This document shows, piece by piece, positions 22,361-34,412 of a DNA stretch of 64,000 nt. A model generated the notes under the pieces. It ran no database searches and was not told where the DNA came from. It worked only from the letters and a program-made list of their open reading frames with translations. This stretch comes from Gnetum montanum. Taxonomy: Eukaryota > Streptophyta > Gnetopsida > Gnetales > Gnetaceae. The stretch's first letter is position 1; the number at the start of each line of letters is the position of its first letter. The stretch covers positions 1,755,318 to 1,819,317 of the forward strand of contig MNCI01004661.1 in the NCBI GenBank assembly GCA_015680685.1. Direction: 5' to 3'. Made by a program: the position numbers and the translations under genes.

Positions 22361-24610
22361 CGTCCCAAATGGTTGCCAACAGTAGGAACATATTCAAATT
22401 GGGGTTCACACACTTGATTAAAGTAGGCATAGTGGGGTAGATTATAAGATGTGGTCATGTGATAAGAAGCTGACCCACTATGGCATCCATGACCATAAGA
22501 TGGTATGCAAGGATCGATATGTCTCCTCACCTTGTTATATTTATTAGGCTGCATGGTTGTTGCAGTATTAATTGGTGGTATAGATAAGGTAACAGGAGGT
22601 GTTAAGTTTGAAGAGGAAGGTGCATCATTGTGTTGGGCTTGTGTTGACTTAGAGGATGCAGTGGTTTTAGAGCCATGCTATTTCTTTCTATGTCCATGTC
22701 TAAAGAAAGGATGCTTCTGATGTTGTGGAGGTCTCTCATTGCTATTGATAGTAGCAGCACAAGTAATATTCATTGGTTGGTGATATGGTACAAAAACTTC
22801 TAGTACAACTGGTGGTAATGAATAAGGAGGTAAAGGAGGAGAATATTGAGAGTAAGAAGGAGTGTAAGGAACATGAGGTGGTAATCCCATAGGAGAGGAT
22901 ATGGGTTGATGATACTTAGGAGAGTGATAACAATGAGGTGAAGTAGAGGATGTTGATATAGTTGAAAAAATAGGGTGTTGAATTTAATAAGCACTTGGTT
23001 TCAGGTGATACAATGGGTGTGGCCAACTTGGTGATGGTCTCCCCCACAATTGGGGGTTTTGCCACTATGATTAAGCATAGTACTTCTGTACAAAATCTGG
23101 ATGTAACATTCTTCCCCAATGCTCATGTAGATGTAACAATATTGGGCATTGGCCATTTGGGTGATTGTACAAGCAAACATCACATTAATACTTATGATTT
23201 GTGGTTGAGCCCCTATTCTCATTTTCTTTAGCCCTTCTTTTTGATTGTCAAATAGTGTTCTATCCTATTTCTAGGTTTGGTATATTTTGTTTGTTTTGGT
23301 CATCAAAGTTATCTTTCATGGGTCTCCCTCTAATAATGTTTGCATATTCTCCACATTTTTCATGTACCCAATCCATCATCTTGTTGATCTTTTCCTTGAT
23401 TTCATCTAGTGATTTTAGTATTGGCAAAGGTGGAGACGATTTCACCTCCTCGAGGTGAGTTGATTTCTCCTCTTCATGATTATGGCCATCTATTTTTTCA
23501 AGAGTTTGATCTTGTTGATATTTTTTAACATTCTCCCAATTGACTATTTCTCCTTCATCTTTTTCTACCTACTTAATAAGCTCTTGGAATTGATGGGTTT
23601 GTAGTTCATATAGTTGACCTAGGCATACATCCCTAGGGTCTTATTTTATTACAGAGCCCATCCATGATGTGATACATTAGCCTTTCCTTGGAGAACCCAT
23701 GGCTTGGGAATTTGTTTAATAAAGAGTAATATCTTTCTAAGGCCATGTCTAATGGTTCATGTTTCCCTTGTTTCCACTCTTAGATTTGTCTCCTCAAGGC
23801 CGACACTTTTGCACAAGTTTGATATCTTTCATTGAAGAGGTCTTCCATTGTAGGCTAACAGTGAATTGAATTTAGTTTTAAAGACTTGTATCACACTTTT
23901 TCTTGGCTAATGATTGTCACAGGGAAGAGCTTAGTCCTTTGCCATTCATTCTCAATGTTGTTCCACACATAGTCATCATAGAAGGCTTGTAAATGATGTT
24001 GCAGATCTAAATCATAGCCTCCTGAGAACTTAGGAAAGTTATTTAAATCAAGCCTAGGTAGATGGCTTTCCTTGCAATGCCTATGGGATATCTGAATGGC
24101 CTTTGTTATATGCATTAGGCTCTTAGTGGTTAGTAGGGGTTTATCATCACTAAATAGGTTGTGAGTTCGTGAGTTGGGAAAATGTTGTCTATGTTCATGT
24201 TGGCGTTCCTAATTTTGCCCATGGGTTTGATTTTTATTTCTATGTTGACCCCTTAAGGAGTAGTCATCTATGTCACAAATTGACATTGAATGAGCAAAGG
24301 AAGAGATGGAATTGAAAGACTTTTCATGACTTTTTAAAGTCTCCCAATCATCCCTTGATGTACTCTTGCTATCCATTGAGAAGGTCCTAGGCCTTATAGG
24401 CCCCCTCATTCTAGGGGATGTCCCATCTTTACTAGAGGTGTCTAAGTTAGATGATAAAAGTCCTTGAGTATCGTTGGGGTGTCTATGAACATATGAAACT
24501 CCTGCATAAGATTGAGCACTCCAAACTTCTTCTTCATCATAAATTTTGTTGGTTCACCAATGAATTACCTTGCTTGAAGTTGCGTTATCACTATCTTGTG
24601 AAAGAGACAT
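22360..24610 (-). pseudogene. Element C gag (decayed)
   Basis: Start at 24610 reads MSLSQDSDNA, 133 nt after the primer site. Reading leftward: N-terminal charged region (24409-24209), start of the gag core (24115-23891, with LPRLDLNNFPKFSGGYD and QHHLQAFYD), core end, a Lys/Met segment (23445-23260), then a Tyr/Pro-rich C-terminus with HPFFR near 22700 and RRHIDPCIPSYGHGC near 22500. The last two also occur in G and A. Several stops and frameshifts are present. Confidence 0.75.
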
Positions 24611-24725
24611 TGTCGTGAAGTATGTGTGACTTAATCAAATTTAACCTCTTTTCCTAAAAGATATATCATTAATACCTTATTACAGAAATCTTGTATGATA
24701 TAACTAATCTAGATAACTATCACCA

Positions 24726-24743
24726 TCCCTAGCAACCGTGCCA
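24726..24743 (-). other. Element C primer-binding site (tRNA-Asp-like)
   Basis: The minus strand reads TGGCACGGTTGCTAGGGA next to the 5' LTR, close to the Athila tRNA-Asp site. Confidence 0.7.
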
Positions 24744-24744
24744 A

Positions 24745-25580
24745 TGATGAGTAGCAAGGTACCCCTACAATCAACCATATGAAGATGAGCGTGTACGCAT
24801 GATCTAGTCAAAATCTATAGATGGACTAGTTGTGGTACCTAGATAGTTATACATTGTTCATAGTTCATTTTCTTCACACTTGGACTAGTAACTACTTTGT
24901 CACATATGGTTTAGTCCAGAGTGGGGTGTATGATGTGATCCCTACTACTATGCTACTCCTAAGGACAATAAGAGATAACTTAATTAAGCTAATGGGCAAT
25001 AGGAAATAAGATCTAAGGTAGCCTAAGTGCGATGAGCATCCATCCCTAATCATTTGTACACATCTTGGACTTTGTGTACTACTTCTAGAATTACCAAGCG
25101 CACATCACTCGAAGCACTAATCGATACGCTATTGGGGTTACCCTGTAGTTATACTTAAATGTTTGTGATTAAGGCATACTCATTCCACATTAACAATAGG
25201 AATAGTGAATGATGATAAAAAATATTAATTAAGAAAACAAAAATAAATAATCAACAATTAAAAGCTAAGTAAATGTTGTAATGATGGAGTAATCTCGATC
25301 TTTATTGTTGATTGTGTATGTGTCCAAGTACGTCACACTCAAAAAAAGGTGTCGTATAATTACAAACATCACTATGGGCATCCATTGAGGATAACTAAAG
25401 GCTAGACTGTCAAAATAAAAGAACTTATAACTCTCTAATGATCTAACTACTTCCTCGCTATGCGCCTAAGTGTTGTATTTATAGGCTAACATAGGAATCA
25501 TGATATCATGTATACAATAACGTATCTAGGCTACGATATTGTGTACTTGATATCAGGGCCTGGTAGACTGTGACTCATTA
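24745..25580 (-). repeat. Element C 5' LTR
   Basis: Bounded by TGATGAGT (24745) and TGACTCATTA (25580, ancestral ...CATCA). Pairs with 13158-14002 over its full length (836 versus 845 bp), sharing for example 'gctactcctaaggacaata'. Confidence 0.85.
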
Positions 25581-26570
25581 ACTATAGTAGCAAAACCCAT
25601 AATTGTGGGGGCTGCCATCAACATACTAGCAATACCCTTATTACTAACCAAACTTGTATGACTATTTTGTTCAATAGCTTATTTCTTCATATGGTTCTAC
25701 TTCCTCTACCTCAAATCACTACTACCACTCTCTCGAATATCATTGAACCATAACATCCCTTGTAGGATCACCATCTCAAACCTCTTATCCTCCACAACAT
25801 CCTCAATATTCTCATACTTCTCTCCACCATATGTCACAACAAAAAACACAAGGAGTATTGGTATCACAACATCAATGAAAGAATTCCACTTGTGCTATGA
25901 ACATACAACTAAATGATAATGTTAGTAGATCTCAAAAAAAGTATTGAAAACATCCTTTCTTTAGGATAGTTTCCACACATAGGCACAAAACTCATAGATC
26001 TACTTGCTCATCAAAACTAGCACAAGGCTAGCCAAGTTAAACATCCTTCCTCATCAAAACAATGTCTCCAAATCCAACATCCATTACCACTCTAATGAAA
26101 AACATAATAGATGAACCTATCACTGTGGAGACACAAGAAATTCCATGCATTATTAGTACAAAAGAAGGATGCAGTTATGAATTGACCTTCTAGAATGTCA
26201 ACACAATAATTACACCACCCCACAAAAAATGTGAAAAACAAGTGTGTGCACAAGAGAGAGAAAGAGCCACTAAACCAAAAGACACCCAATGGCCAACAAT
26301 TGATAACTTTCAATTATCCAAAACATGCATATAAGCATCTAAATCACTTATTAATTTCCATTCTAAGAAAGTGACCCCAACTAAGAACTTACAAATGGAA
26401 ATACTAAACCACAATCATACACAAACAGAAAGAGGAACTAAGAACTTAGATGATCAAAATTCAGTTACCATCAAGATTGCATGGGACTATAACTAAAAAA
26501 CTATGTTTCAAAGGATGGCAAGTGAGAAACCTCAAGTGTATGATCTAGGGGAACTAGGATTCATTTTTTG
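25581..26570 (+). pseudogene. Element G gag, 3' part
   Basis: Continues gag after element C. The opening 'ccataattgtgggggctgcc' matches 'ccataatcatgggtaatgcc' in the D gag. The segment encodes a Ser/His/Tyr/Pro-rich region, then HPFFRIVSTHRHKTH and STCSSKLAQG, equivalent to HPFFRHGHRKK in C. It then runs directly into the spacer module at ~26575, so protease, RT and integrase are absent. Confidence 0.7.
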
Positions 26571-26574
26571 AAAA

Positions 26575-28450
26575 CTCATCCATGAGTTCAGTCATGGGGG
26601 AGATACCAATCATGATAAAGGAATTAATAAGCTTTTTTCAACTTTTTTGTTTTAAAATTTCTTTTTGATTTCTAATTTTTTATTATGCCTTTTCAAATTT
26701 CTTATCAATTTTTACATTCTTTGATATCTTTTCATTGTTTTAATCTTTTTCTATTTTTATTATCTTTTTTCTATTTTTCATACTCTATTTTCATTTTGTG
26801 TGTACATATTCTTGCCAATTTTCAATAAAACACATCAAATAAGGCAAGATGTAGTCCCAATAAGGTGAAGATTTCTCTATATTGTCAATCATAAGGAACT
26901 GGTTTTCTATACAGTGACACCACATCATCCATCCAACCATTCCAATAATAAGAGGTTCTTACCATGTCCATAATGATATTCTTTCCATCATCAAACTAAG
27001 AATAAAATTGTGATCATTATGCCTAGATGGAAAAGTGAAGAACCAACTGGGAATGTAAAGGGTGTGACATCAAGGGGATTTGTGGATTTTCTCATATTAC
27101 TTTTGTGAGTTCTATCCTTGTGAATCTAACAAAAAATGAAAGTAAGAGTACAATAAGTGCTATCTTGCCATGTCACTAGAAAGACATGTTACCCATGCCT
27201 CAAGGTGGTCCTCTAGTAAGATTGACACAATTAAAAATAAACTCCATGCACAAAATAAATTTCTAGGGGTTCCATTAGAAAGACATGTTACCCATGCCTA
27301 AAGGTGAGTGGCTTTTTAAGAATTAAATAAATAAATAAATAAAATGTGCAATGAATACATGCCTCCCTTGGACAATACATCATGTGGTAATATTATTTGC
27401 AACAATGATAGCCTTACAATTGTAATTTGAAGAGATGAAATGATGTGATGTCACTAGAATGTGGTTTGGACTTGGTTTGAATCTTAGAAAGAAAAACTAA
27501 TGATTATTGTAACCATTAATAACACACAAGGATTCATTATGGCTATGGTAAGATACCTCATGTCCTAATTTCAACAATTCTTTCTATAGTCTATCTCACC
27601 TCACTATATATTTAATCATCACTTATAGTTTTGTATAATATAGCATTATTTTCCCAATTTGGTGATACTAACATGTTTGTTTTTCTTGATAGGTATATCT
27701 TACATTCAACTCCTTGAGTGCCTAAGGACACTTTTAGGTATGGTTATACAAGGGCACTAAGGGCTGGAGCCTGCTTTAGGGAGGACCCACTTGTATAACT
27801 CTTATATTTCATATTTGAAAAGTAATTTCACATCATCTTATGCCTTCTAAAACATATAATAAACTTTCCATATCATATAATAATATGTTTGTACATTAGA
27901 AATTCATTATCCATTTCTTATCCATACCATAAACTTTCATTGCTTGATATTCCTTCTTCACAAACCTTGAATGCTAACTTGTTGAAAACTATGCATCACT
28001 CCTGGCCCATGATCATCTAGATAAGCTTTATATCTTTTAAACATTTCATTTGACTCATTTTGTCCAAGAAAAATCAATGAAAATTTTGAGTTTTTTAATG
28101 ATGATGTCATTGTCATGATGTCATAGGCACATACGATGTCATATCTACAATGTATGATCTATGATGTCATGCATATAAAAATAGTATATATATGCACAAG
28201 AGTTAGTGAAATTTTTCATTTCTCTCATTTGTAGCAAGAAAGTTTTTGGCAGTTTTTTCCTTAGCCCTCTTGCACACTAAATTCCAAAGGCCATAGCTTT
28301 GCCCTCGTAGTTTTGATTTTCAAAATTCTTAAATCCTATTAATCCTAGAGTGTTCAACTTAGTCATGGGGGTTGCATGGCACGATATAAGTGAACAAAAA
28401 TTTGAAAATTTGAGCCACAAGTTCCTAACACCTGGAAAATATTATAAAGG
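26575..28450 (+). other. Element G spacer module (putative internal promoter region)
   Basis: Starts at 'agtcatgggggagat' (internal purine-rich tract), then an AT-rich stretch, two copies of 'tagaaagacatgttacccat' (~27180 and ~27280) and a 'ggacccacttgtata' box (~27785). A TATA box at 28185-28193 is followed by a leader with 'acttagtcatggggg' (~28356) and a GGGTAAGT donor at 28449. Blocks in the same order occur in D (46080-47858). Confidence 0.65.
28185..28193 (+). promoter_or_regulatory. Internal TATA box in the spacer of element G
   Basis: TATATATAT followed by 'gcacaa'. The same 'tatatatatgcacaa' occurs at the homologous place in D (47704-47718). In both it lies ~440-510 nt before the accessory ORF ATG. 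Confidence 0.5.
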
Positions 28451-28693
28451 GTAAGTACAAGGAGATAATAAGAAACTTAAAGTTAATTAATCAAACTAAG
28501 TCCAAAAATATTTAGATAATACTATTAAGTAACTAAAAGATATAACACCTAAGGGGTTCCTTTTTGAAATTTTTTTGAACTTTGTAATCATAATAACATA
28601 ATAACTTGATCTAACCAAGGGTATGAGTAAGGTAAAGAACTATTAAGAATTGATATAAACAACCTAATAATTTCAAATCCTTGTTGATTACAA
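28451..28693 (+). other. Intron-like leader of element G accessory ORF
   Basis: A canonical GTAAGT donor at 28451 and 'gattacaa' just before the ATG define 243 nt. The acceptor G present in C (TACAG) is A here, so it would no longer splice. Confidence 0.5.
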
Positions 28694-29210
28694 ATGGTCC
28701 TAAAGAGGATACCAGAAGGAGGACCTTCACAACATGGGAGAAAAAGACCAAGAACACATATAGAAGGAGGCTTAATCATATAGAACACATAAGTAAAACA
28801 CGTAGAGAAGAAGGCTCAATCATACAACATTCATTAAGAAACTCCTACTACAAAGCTCTTAGCCCAAAAATAGGCAAAAATTCCACAAGTAGTTAAACAA
28901 GGATAGTGCCTCATGCTATCACTAGATTACAAGAAGAGTGATCATGTCCACAATCATTATGGAACAAAATTTTGATCCCTTTATGGAATTTTCTTTAGAA
29001 GTAGTGAAGACACAACTCCAAGCACCTCCATTCTGATCCACATTAACCAACATAGATGATTGGAACTTAGGAGAAACCTACCAATTTTGGCAAAACAAAT
29101 AGGTTGATTCTACAATGAAACTTGAAGAAGTCTTTGTGTCGTACTTAGTAGAAAGGACATATGGAAAAAGAAGACAAGGATAGAATAAGAGAAACTTTCC
29201 AAAATCATAA
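28694..29210 (+). pseudogene. Element G accessory ORF, N-terminal remnant
   Basis: ATG at 28694 (MVLKRIPEGGPSQ) matches the start in C. Further on are IIQHSLRNS, as in C, and the conserved N-terminal domain: QNFDPF, DDWNLGETYQFW and ERTYGKR. After ~170 codons the sequence jumps to the family's 3' untranslated region, so the middle and coiled-coil parts are deleted. Confidence 0.65.
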
Positions 29211-29436
29211 CAACAAAGGAAAGAAGCTAATGGAAGAGCCACCACCACCTAAAATATAAACTACATCAAGCCAATTCAAATTTTCTTTTTTTTTGTCATG
29301 TAATTGTGTCATTTTTATACACATCACTGTGGCACTTAGAGTTAGTCAATAATCTCATACCTTTCTAATATTTTGTAAGGAACTTGTTCCTTCTTTTACT
29401 CACTCAAGAACAAGTTTTCATTCAATCACAGGGGTA
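29211..29436 (+). other. Element G 3' untranslated region and polypurine tract
   Basis: Contains 'atctcatacctttctaata' and 'aacaagttttcattcaatca', then the purine-rich 'cacaggggta' directly before the LTR. Confidence 0.65.
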
Positions 29437-30304
29437 TGATTAATCATGTTTTTAAGTGGCTAAGATAACTATGCCCCAATATCAGATCTCATGCTACATT
29501 ATTGGATATCTAATATCATGGGATGCGTGACCACCTATAAATATAGTACTTGGATGCACAATCCAAATAACTTTCATTCCACACTTTGGTAGATTCTTAG
29601 AATTTTGTTTCATATTTTTAGTAATATAGTGAATGCCCATAGTATGATGTTGAGAAGTTTTATGGAATCTTTATTTAAGTAGAGTGTACTTGGGCATAAT
29701 TCATGATCAAGAATAAAGATTGAGAGTTCTTTTCATCATTGCAACATCCACTTAGTTTTACTATTTTACTTAGCATATTTTTTTACCATTTTTTAGTTTA
29801 ATCATTTACATTTCCAAGTACTTTACTTTCTTTTTCATTAGTAAAATAGAATGAGTATGACTAATTTTGAGAATTTAAGTGTAATTGTTTGGTAATCTTA
29901 GTAGTATTATTGCTTGGTTCATTGAGTAGCATAATGCTTGATAACCTAGTAACAATTACATGATCTTAAGATGTGTATGGTCAACCAAGACCAGATGCTC
30001 ATCACTCTAGGCTAAAGTAGATTTACATGACTTTCATTACTTAGAATTAGAATTAAATTTCATTGTCAATTATGGTTATCGCTAGGATTAATTAGGGCCT
30101 AACAACATCAATTATCATATGCCTCACTTTGGACTAAACCATACATGACAAAGCTACCACTAGTCCAAGTAGGAAGACAACATCCTCCAATCAATGCTTA
30201 ATAATTTAGATGTCACAACTAGTCCCATCCATCGAATTCCACTAGATTGTGCATGAACACTTATGATTCATATGGTTGGACATAGGGGTACCTACCACTC
30301 ATCA
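29437..30304 (+). repeat. Element G 3' LTR
   Basis: 868 bp, starting TGATTAATCA and ending CTCATCA. Very similar in layout to the B 3' LTR, with GATATC-like words followed by 'cctataaatatag'. Confidence 0.85.
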
Positions 30305-30401
30305 GTTTTCAAAGAACAGTCTAACACATATCTAATGGAAACTATAAGTTATTTAGTATAACCAATTGAAATTTTAAAAATAGGTGTACTTTCATGCTAA
30401 T

Positions 30402-31269
30402 TGATGAGCATTAATGTGTCGCATCAGTGTAGCATTTACTATGTGGATGGGGCCCCATCAATGTAGTACTGTAGCAAAAATTATAAATATGAGCTACTTG
30501 TTGTGTTTATGAAGATGAGAAGTGAAATTAATAGCCAAACTCTTGTATTTTTTAAATTTAAAAGTTAGAATATTTCTCTTGAGTGCTCGTAGCAAGAGTC
30601 ATTGAGTGTATGGATCTTTATTCAAGCATTGTTGTACCTGAGCACAATAGTGTGTACAGCAATAAATACGAGCTTCATGATAAACCTTTTAGCATTCTGG
30701 ATAGTTTAGATATTTTATTCATGAATTTAATGCTTTCAATTATTTATTCAATAATTTCTAGTAATTAAGCTAATTAAGTAATTAAGTGACATAAGCTAGA
30801 TAGATTAAATACATATGTATGAACACTTCAAGTGTAACATGTATTTTCTTGGTAATCCTAGCAACATTATTTCTTAGTGTACCTAGTATCGTAGTGCTTG
30901 GTAACCTAGCAATGGATACATGGATTCAGGATGTGTATAGAAAGTAGGACTAGATGCTTATGTTAGGGCTATTTAGAGACCAGTTAGTTAGTTAAATTAA
31001 ATTAGTCACTAAATTACTTCATCTCTCTCTTTAAGCACCAAAATCATAAAGCATAAAATGATAAAAATCATATGCCTCGATTACACTTAACCATACCTTT
31101 ATACTTCACAAGTGTAATTGGGAAGACAACGAACAACCTTTAGGGCAAGATTCACTTCCTAGAAGACTAGTACACCAAAAACTAGAGAGTCCATGAAATT
31201 TGATTAGATTGCACATAAACGCTTGTGATTTGTATGGTTGGGCATAAGGGTATCTTCAATTTCTCATCA
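30402..31269 (+). repeat. Element D 5' LTR
   Basis: Starts TGATGAGCAT and ends CTCATCA next to the primer site. TATA box at 30482-30489, only 80 bp from the LTR start, so U3 is very short. The R-U5 half resembles A/B/C/G LTRs, but U3 is unrelated to theirs: no GATATC cluster, instead 'ggggccccatcaatg'. Confidence 0.85.
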
Positions 31270-31270
31270 T

Positions 31271-31288
31271 TATCACCATTATCGAGGA
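31271..31288 (+). other. Element D primer-binding site (tRNA-Asp-like, heavily decayed)
   Basis: TATCACCATTATCGAGGA aligns to TGGCGCCGTTGCCGGGGA, with all but one difference being transitions. Confidence 0.6.
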
Positions 31289-31420
31289 CTCTGTTTGTTG
31301 AAACATGCACTATCTAGGATTATTGAATGTTATTAATATCATTGGAAAAACCCAAGGTCAAAATCACTCTCAAACAACATATAATTACAAAATCACACTG
31401 ATACTTTATTTTTTTGAAAA

Positions 31421-33750
31421 ATGTCTTCTTCTTTTCACAAGCATGACAATCTCAAATTTCCAGTTCCATAGGAGTGCAAAGTGGTATATACTCATCCAGA
31501 TGAGCACATGCCCAACTTAACCTTCATCCTACATCAGGATGAGCAACTAGATGGCATGATATGGAGGGTAACATCGTAATGCCCCCTAATTGATCTGTGT
31601 CTATGATGCTACTTTGAACTCTTACAAGCTTAGGAATTCATGATCTTCAAGACAAGTATGTTGTGAATGACTACAAAAACTAGAACTACCATCCCACTAA
31701 CACACAATGCAGGAGAGATTGATATCAGGAGAAGCATCATGAGGTTGTGAAGGGGAAACAATTCACTAACCCCTTGTTTCTACTAAACCAAGAAAATAAT
31801 GAGGATCCTCCCTCAGAGGGCTCTCAACATGACAATTCTCTATCCCTTGTCACTAAGGAGGGGGGATGTGTCCCTAAATCTATAGTCTACAATCCATAAT
31901 TCGAGTTCAAGAAAATATGGCAGTCAAGGCAAGGGATTGAGTAAGCATTAAGATAATAAGAAATCTAATGACTGTGGCTGTGGCAATTGAAGGGGAGTTG
32001 GTAGACATCATGGTGGTGGCTATCCTCCTTCCTTTTCATCCTCTTCATTTGCATCCTCTTCTTTTAAATTTGAAAGACATTGTAAAAGGAATAACCATGA
32101 TGGAGGTACTCAACAAGAAAACAATACTGATCACCATGCCCGTAATGAATGAAGGGGTAATAGAGGACATCATTGACGACAACAGAATCATGATGATGAT
32201 GAGCCTTTATTGGTGACTCGAAGCATGCTTGAAATTGTAGAGATAGTAAAGATCCCAACTAGGTATGTGAAAGATAGTCAAATCAAGTGCTTAGACATGA
32301 AAAATATCCCAAGATTTAATGGGAGATACAACTCTGATCCACAAACACATCTACAAGCTTTCCATGATGCATGTGCCTTATAGGAACATTGAAAATGATT
32401 GGCAAAAACTAAAGCTCTTCTCTAGGACACTCATTAGAGAAGATGAAATTTGGTATCCATCCTTAGAGCTGAAATTTATTTTTCGATGGAGTACAATGCT
32501 TGAGCTATTGAATGATAAATACTAGATGTACTCCAAAGTGTCCAATCTTAGAAGGTAAATCCAACACTAGAAACAATACATGAACCCTTGGATGCTACCA
32601 TGGGTAGATATTATTCACTTTTACACCAATGCCTTGGCCTTGGTTACTCTCAAAGGGAACAACTCTACCACATCATAGATGGGCTCAAAGTAGAAACTAG
32701 AAGAACTCTTGGGGTTTATGCCCAAGGGAGATTGTCCAAACTAAGACTCATTAGATTCAAAGGTTGATAGAGTAGGTAGCAAAAGAAGAAAGTGAGTTGC
32801 AAAAAATGGAAAGTGCAAAAAAATATAATAGGAATCCTTCCATTAGGAAAAGGGAGGTCTAATTCTATGATAAGGAGGAGTCACCACTTGACAAAGTGGT
32901 GAACAAGAAAACCTTGCCTATTCAAAAATCTGTTTCAGATATTTTAACAAAGGTTGACAAATTATGGGACTCTTTAGATGAAAATTTTCAAATTTCTATA
33001 AATATTTCTAAAGCATATAAAGAGAAAAATAGTGATTGTGACTATAGGAGGTGAAAAGAAATTAAACATTCCTACTAGAGAGGTAAGGGCAAAGCTGCTA
33101 TAGTAGAAGAAGTTGTATAGGAAAACTATAAAGATGATGATGGATGTGACATTTTTCAATATGAACATCCTAAGGGATGTTGCCCTATGGGTGTTATACT
33201 TACAAGAGTCTAGGGTGTACATGTTGAATTTGCAACTAGCAAGGAGGCAAGCATCCAAATAATTTCCTTATCCTCAAGGTAATCTAAGACAGTTTCACTA
33301 GCAATAATAAGCTTACTAACCAACTGGAACTCCACCACAACCATATGACCAGTATCAATAGTGGCACCAACCATAATCATGGGTAATGCCACCACCAAGA
33401 TAGCAGTACCCTTATAAGTAATCAAATCCATATGGGTACTATGTTCAACAACCCATTTCTCCACGAAGCTCTATAAGTCATGCCTTAGTTTAGCATCACT
33501 ATTACCCTCTAGAGTGCCACCATACACATTCACCATCTACTCAAGGAAAGAATCCATATCCATACCACCCTCCACATTCATCTACATACATCTCTCCATC
33601 CTTAACCCAGTTACCTTTTTCTTCATCCATGCAGGGTGAAATTCCATCATAGCCACAACAACAAAATGTCACAAGGGCTATACATTCATAATCGACTTTC
33701 CAACTGAGTTCTTTGGATAATTGATTGAGGAAACAACCATTTTTTTGACC
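31421..33750 (+). pseudogene. Element D gag (decayed)
   Basis: Starts MSSSFHKHDN, 150 nt after the primer site. The gag core is at ~32290-32720, with an open piece (32319-32525) carrying ENDWQKLKLFSRTLIR and RWSTMLELLNDKY. Next come the Lys-rich region and the CDIFQYEHPKGCCP motif (~33147-33190), matching A and G, then a Tyr/Pro/Ser-rich C-terminus. It is interrupted by many stops, frequently TAG, and several frameshifts. Confidence 0.75.
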
Positions 33751-33959
33751 CAACAATCCTTCCAAATCCTCACAACCTAATGCAACTAGTCATCCTATAT
33801 TTCCAACACCCTTATCCTTTGCATCAAAAACATTTAAGTGTCCTTCAAATCAAACACCACCTTAAATCTATACTATGATGTTAACTCATGTTGTTTCTAA
33901 TTAGATCAAGGATGAAAATATTTCCACAAAAAGATCTAATCCAAGAAGTTCTCTTATTT

Positions 33960-34412
33960 ACTTACTGATCGCTAGACGTGAGCCATGCAAGGCTCTTCTT
34001 GATTATAGTTTTGGTGTCAATTTCATCTCCCATGACATGTACATAACTGAAATCTACCATCTCTCAAGAAGAGCAACATCCATTTAGAATTCGTAGACTA
34101 GTCAATCACTGTTCCTTTGGGGCTAGTAGAGGACATTATGACCATAGCTTGTGGGTGGTCCTATTGTACCAATTTTTTGATGATCAAGGTTAAAAACTAT
34201 AAAGGATACTTTTCCATCATTATGGGAAGGGCTTGGTTAAGCACAATAGATGCACATATGGGTATAAGAGACCTCTCCTTGGAAATATCCAAGGAAAATC
34301 AATTTGGTTGACTAGAGAAGAAGCATGTTTCATGCATCACATACAATAATAACATGTGCAATTACATGCAAAAATCTATTCTATTAAGAGTACAATCATT
34401 AAAGCATGCAAT
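33960..34412 (+). pseudogene. Element D aspartic protease (decayed)
   Basis: This retropepsin-like domain would cut the Gag-Pol polyprotein. 33980-34050 encodes REPCKALLDYSFGVNFIS, matching the family's active-site strand, though the usual catalytic Asp-Ser/Thr-Gly is not intact (Asp-Tyr-Ser here). 34117-34311 is open and carries KNYKGYFSIIMGRAWLSTID, the typical LGRPWL-like end of the domain with Met-Gly-Arg-Ala here. Element E starts at 34413; RT resumes after 42925. Confidence 0.7.

Larger units (their letters stand above)
13158..25580 (-). mobile_element. Element C: pol-less Athila-like LTR retrotransposon with accessory ORF, nested in element G
   Basis: On the minus strand: 5' LTR (25580-24745), primer site, gag (24610 to ~22360), a ~3.3-kb foreign insert, spacer module (18960-17250), intron-like leader, accessory ORF (16917-14418), polypurine tract and 3' LTR (14002-13158). 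No RT or integrase is present. Flanking 5-mers ACTGC (13153-13157) and ACTAT (25581-25585) fit a target duplication with two transitions. Removing C restores gag of G. Confidence 0.85.
11296..30304 (+). mobile_element. Element G: pol-less Athila-like LTR retrotransposon, split by element C
   Basis: G has a ~63-bp remnant of its 5' LTR, primer site (11361), gag (11492-13157, continued at 25581), spacer module with TATA box and intron-like leader, an accessory ORF start (28694), 3' untranslated region and a full 3' LTR (29437-30304). C lies within gag: the flanks rejoin to match the gag of D around 33340-33400 ('tatcaa...', then 'ccataat...gctgcc'). No RT or integrase follows gag. Without C, G would be about 6.6 kb. 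Confidence 0.8.

Noticed and set aside
28694-28720. Primer-binding site of an element with the spacer block as its LTR
   Set aside because: 'ataccagaaggaggacc' here resembles the E primer-site sequence, but it lies within the accessory ORF start, and the homologous positions in C and D read as codons after MAPK.
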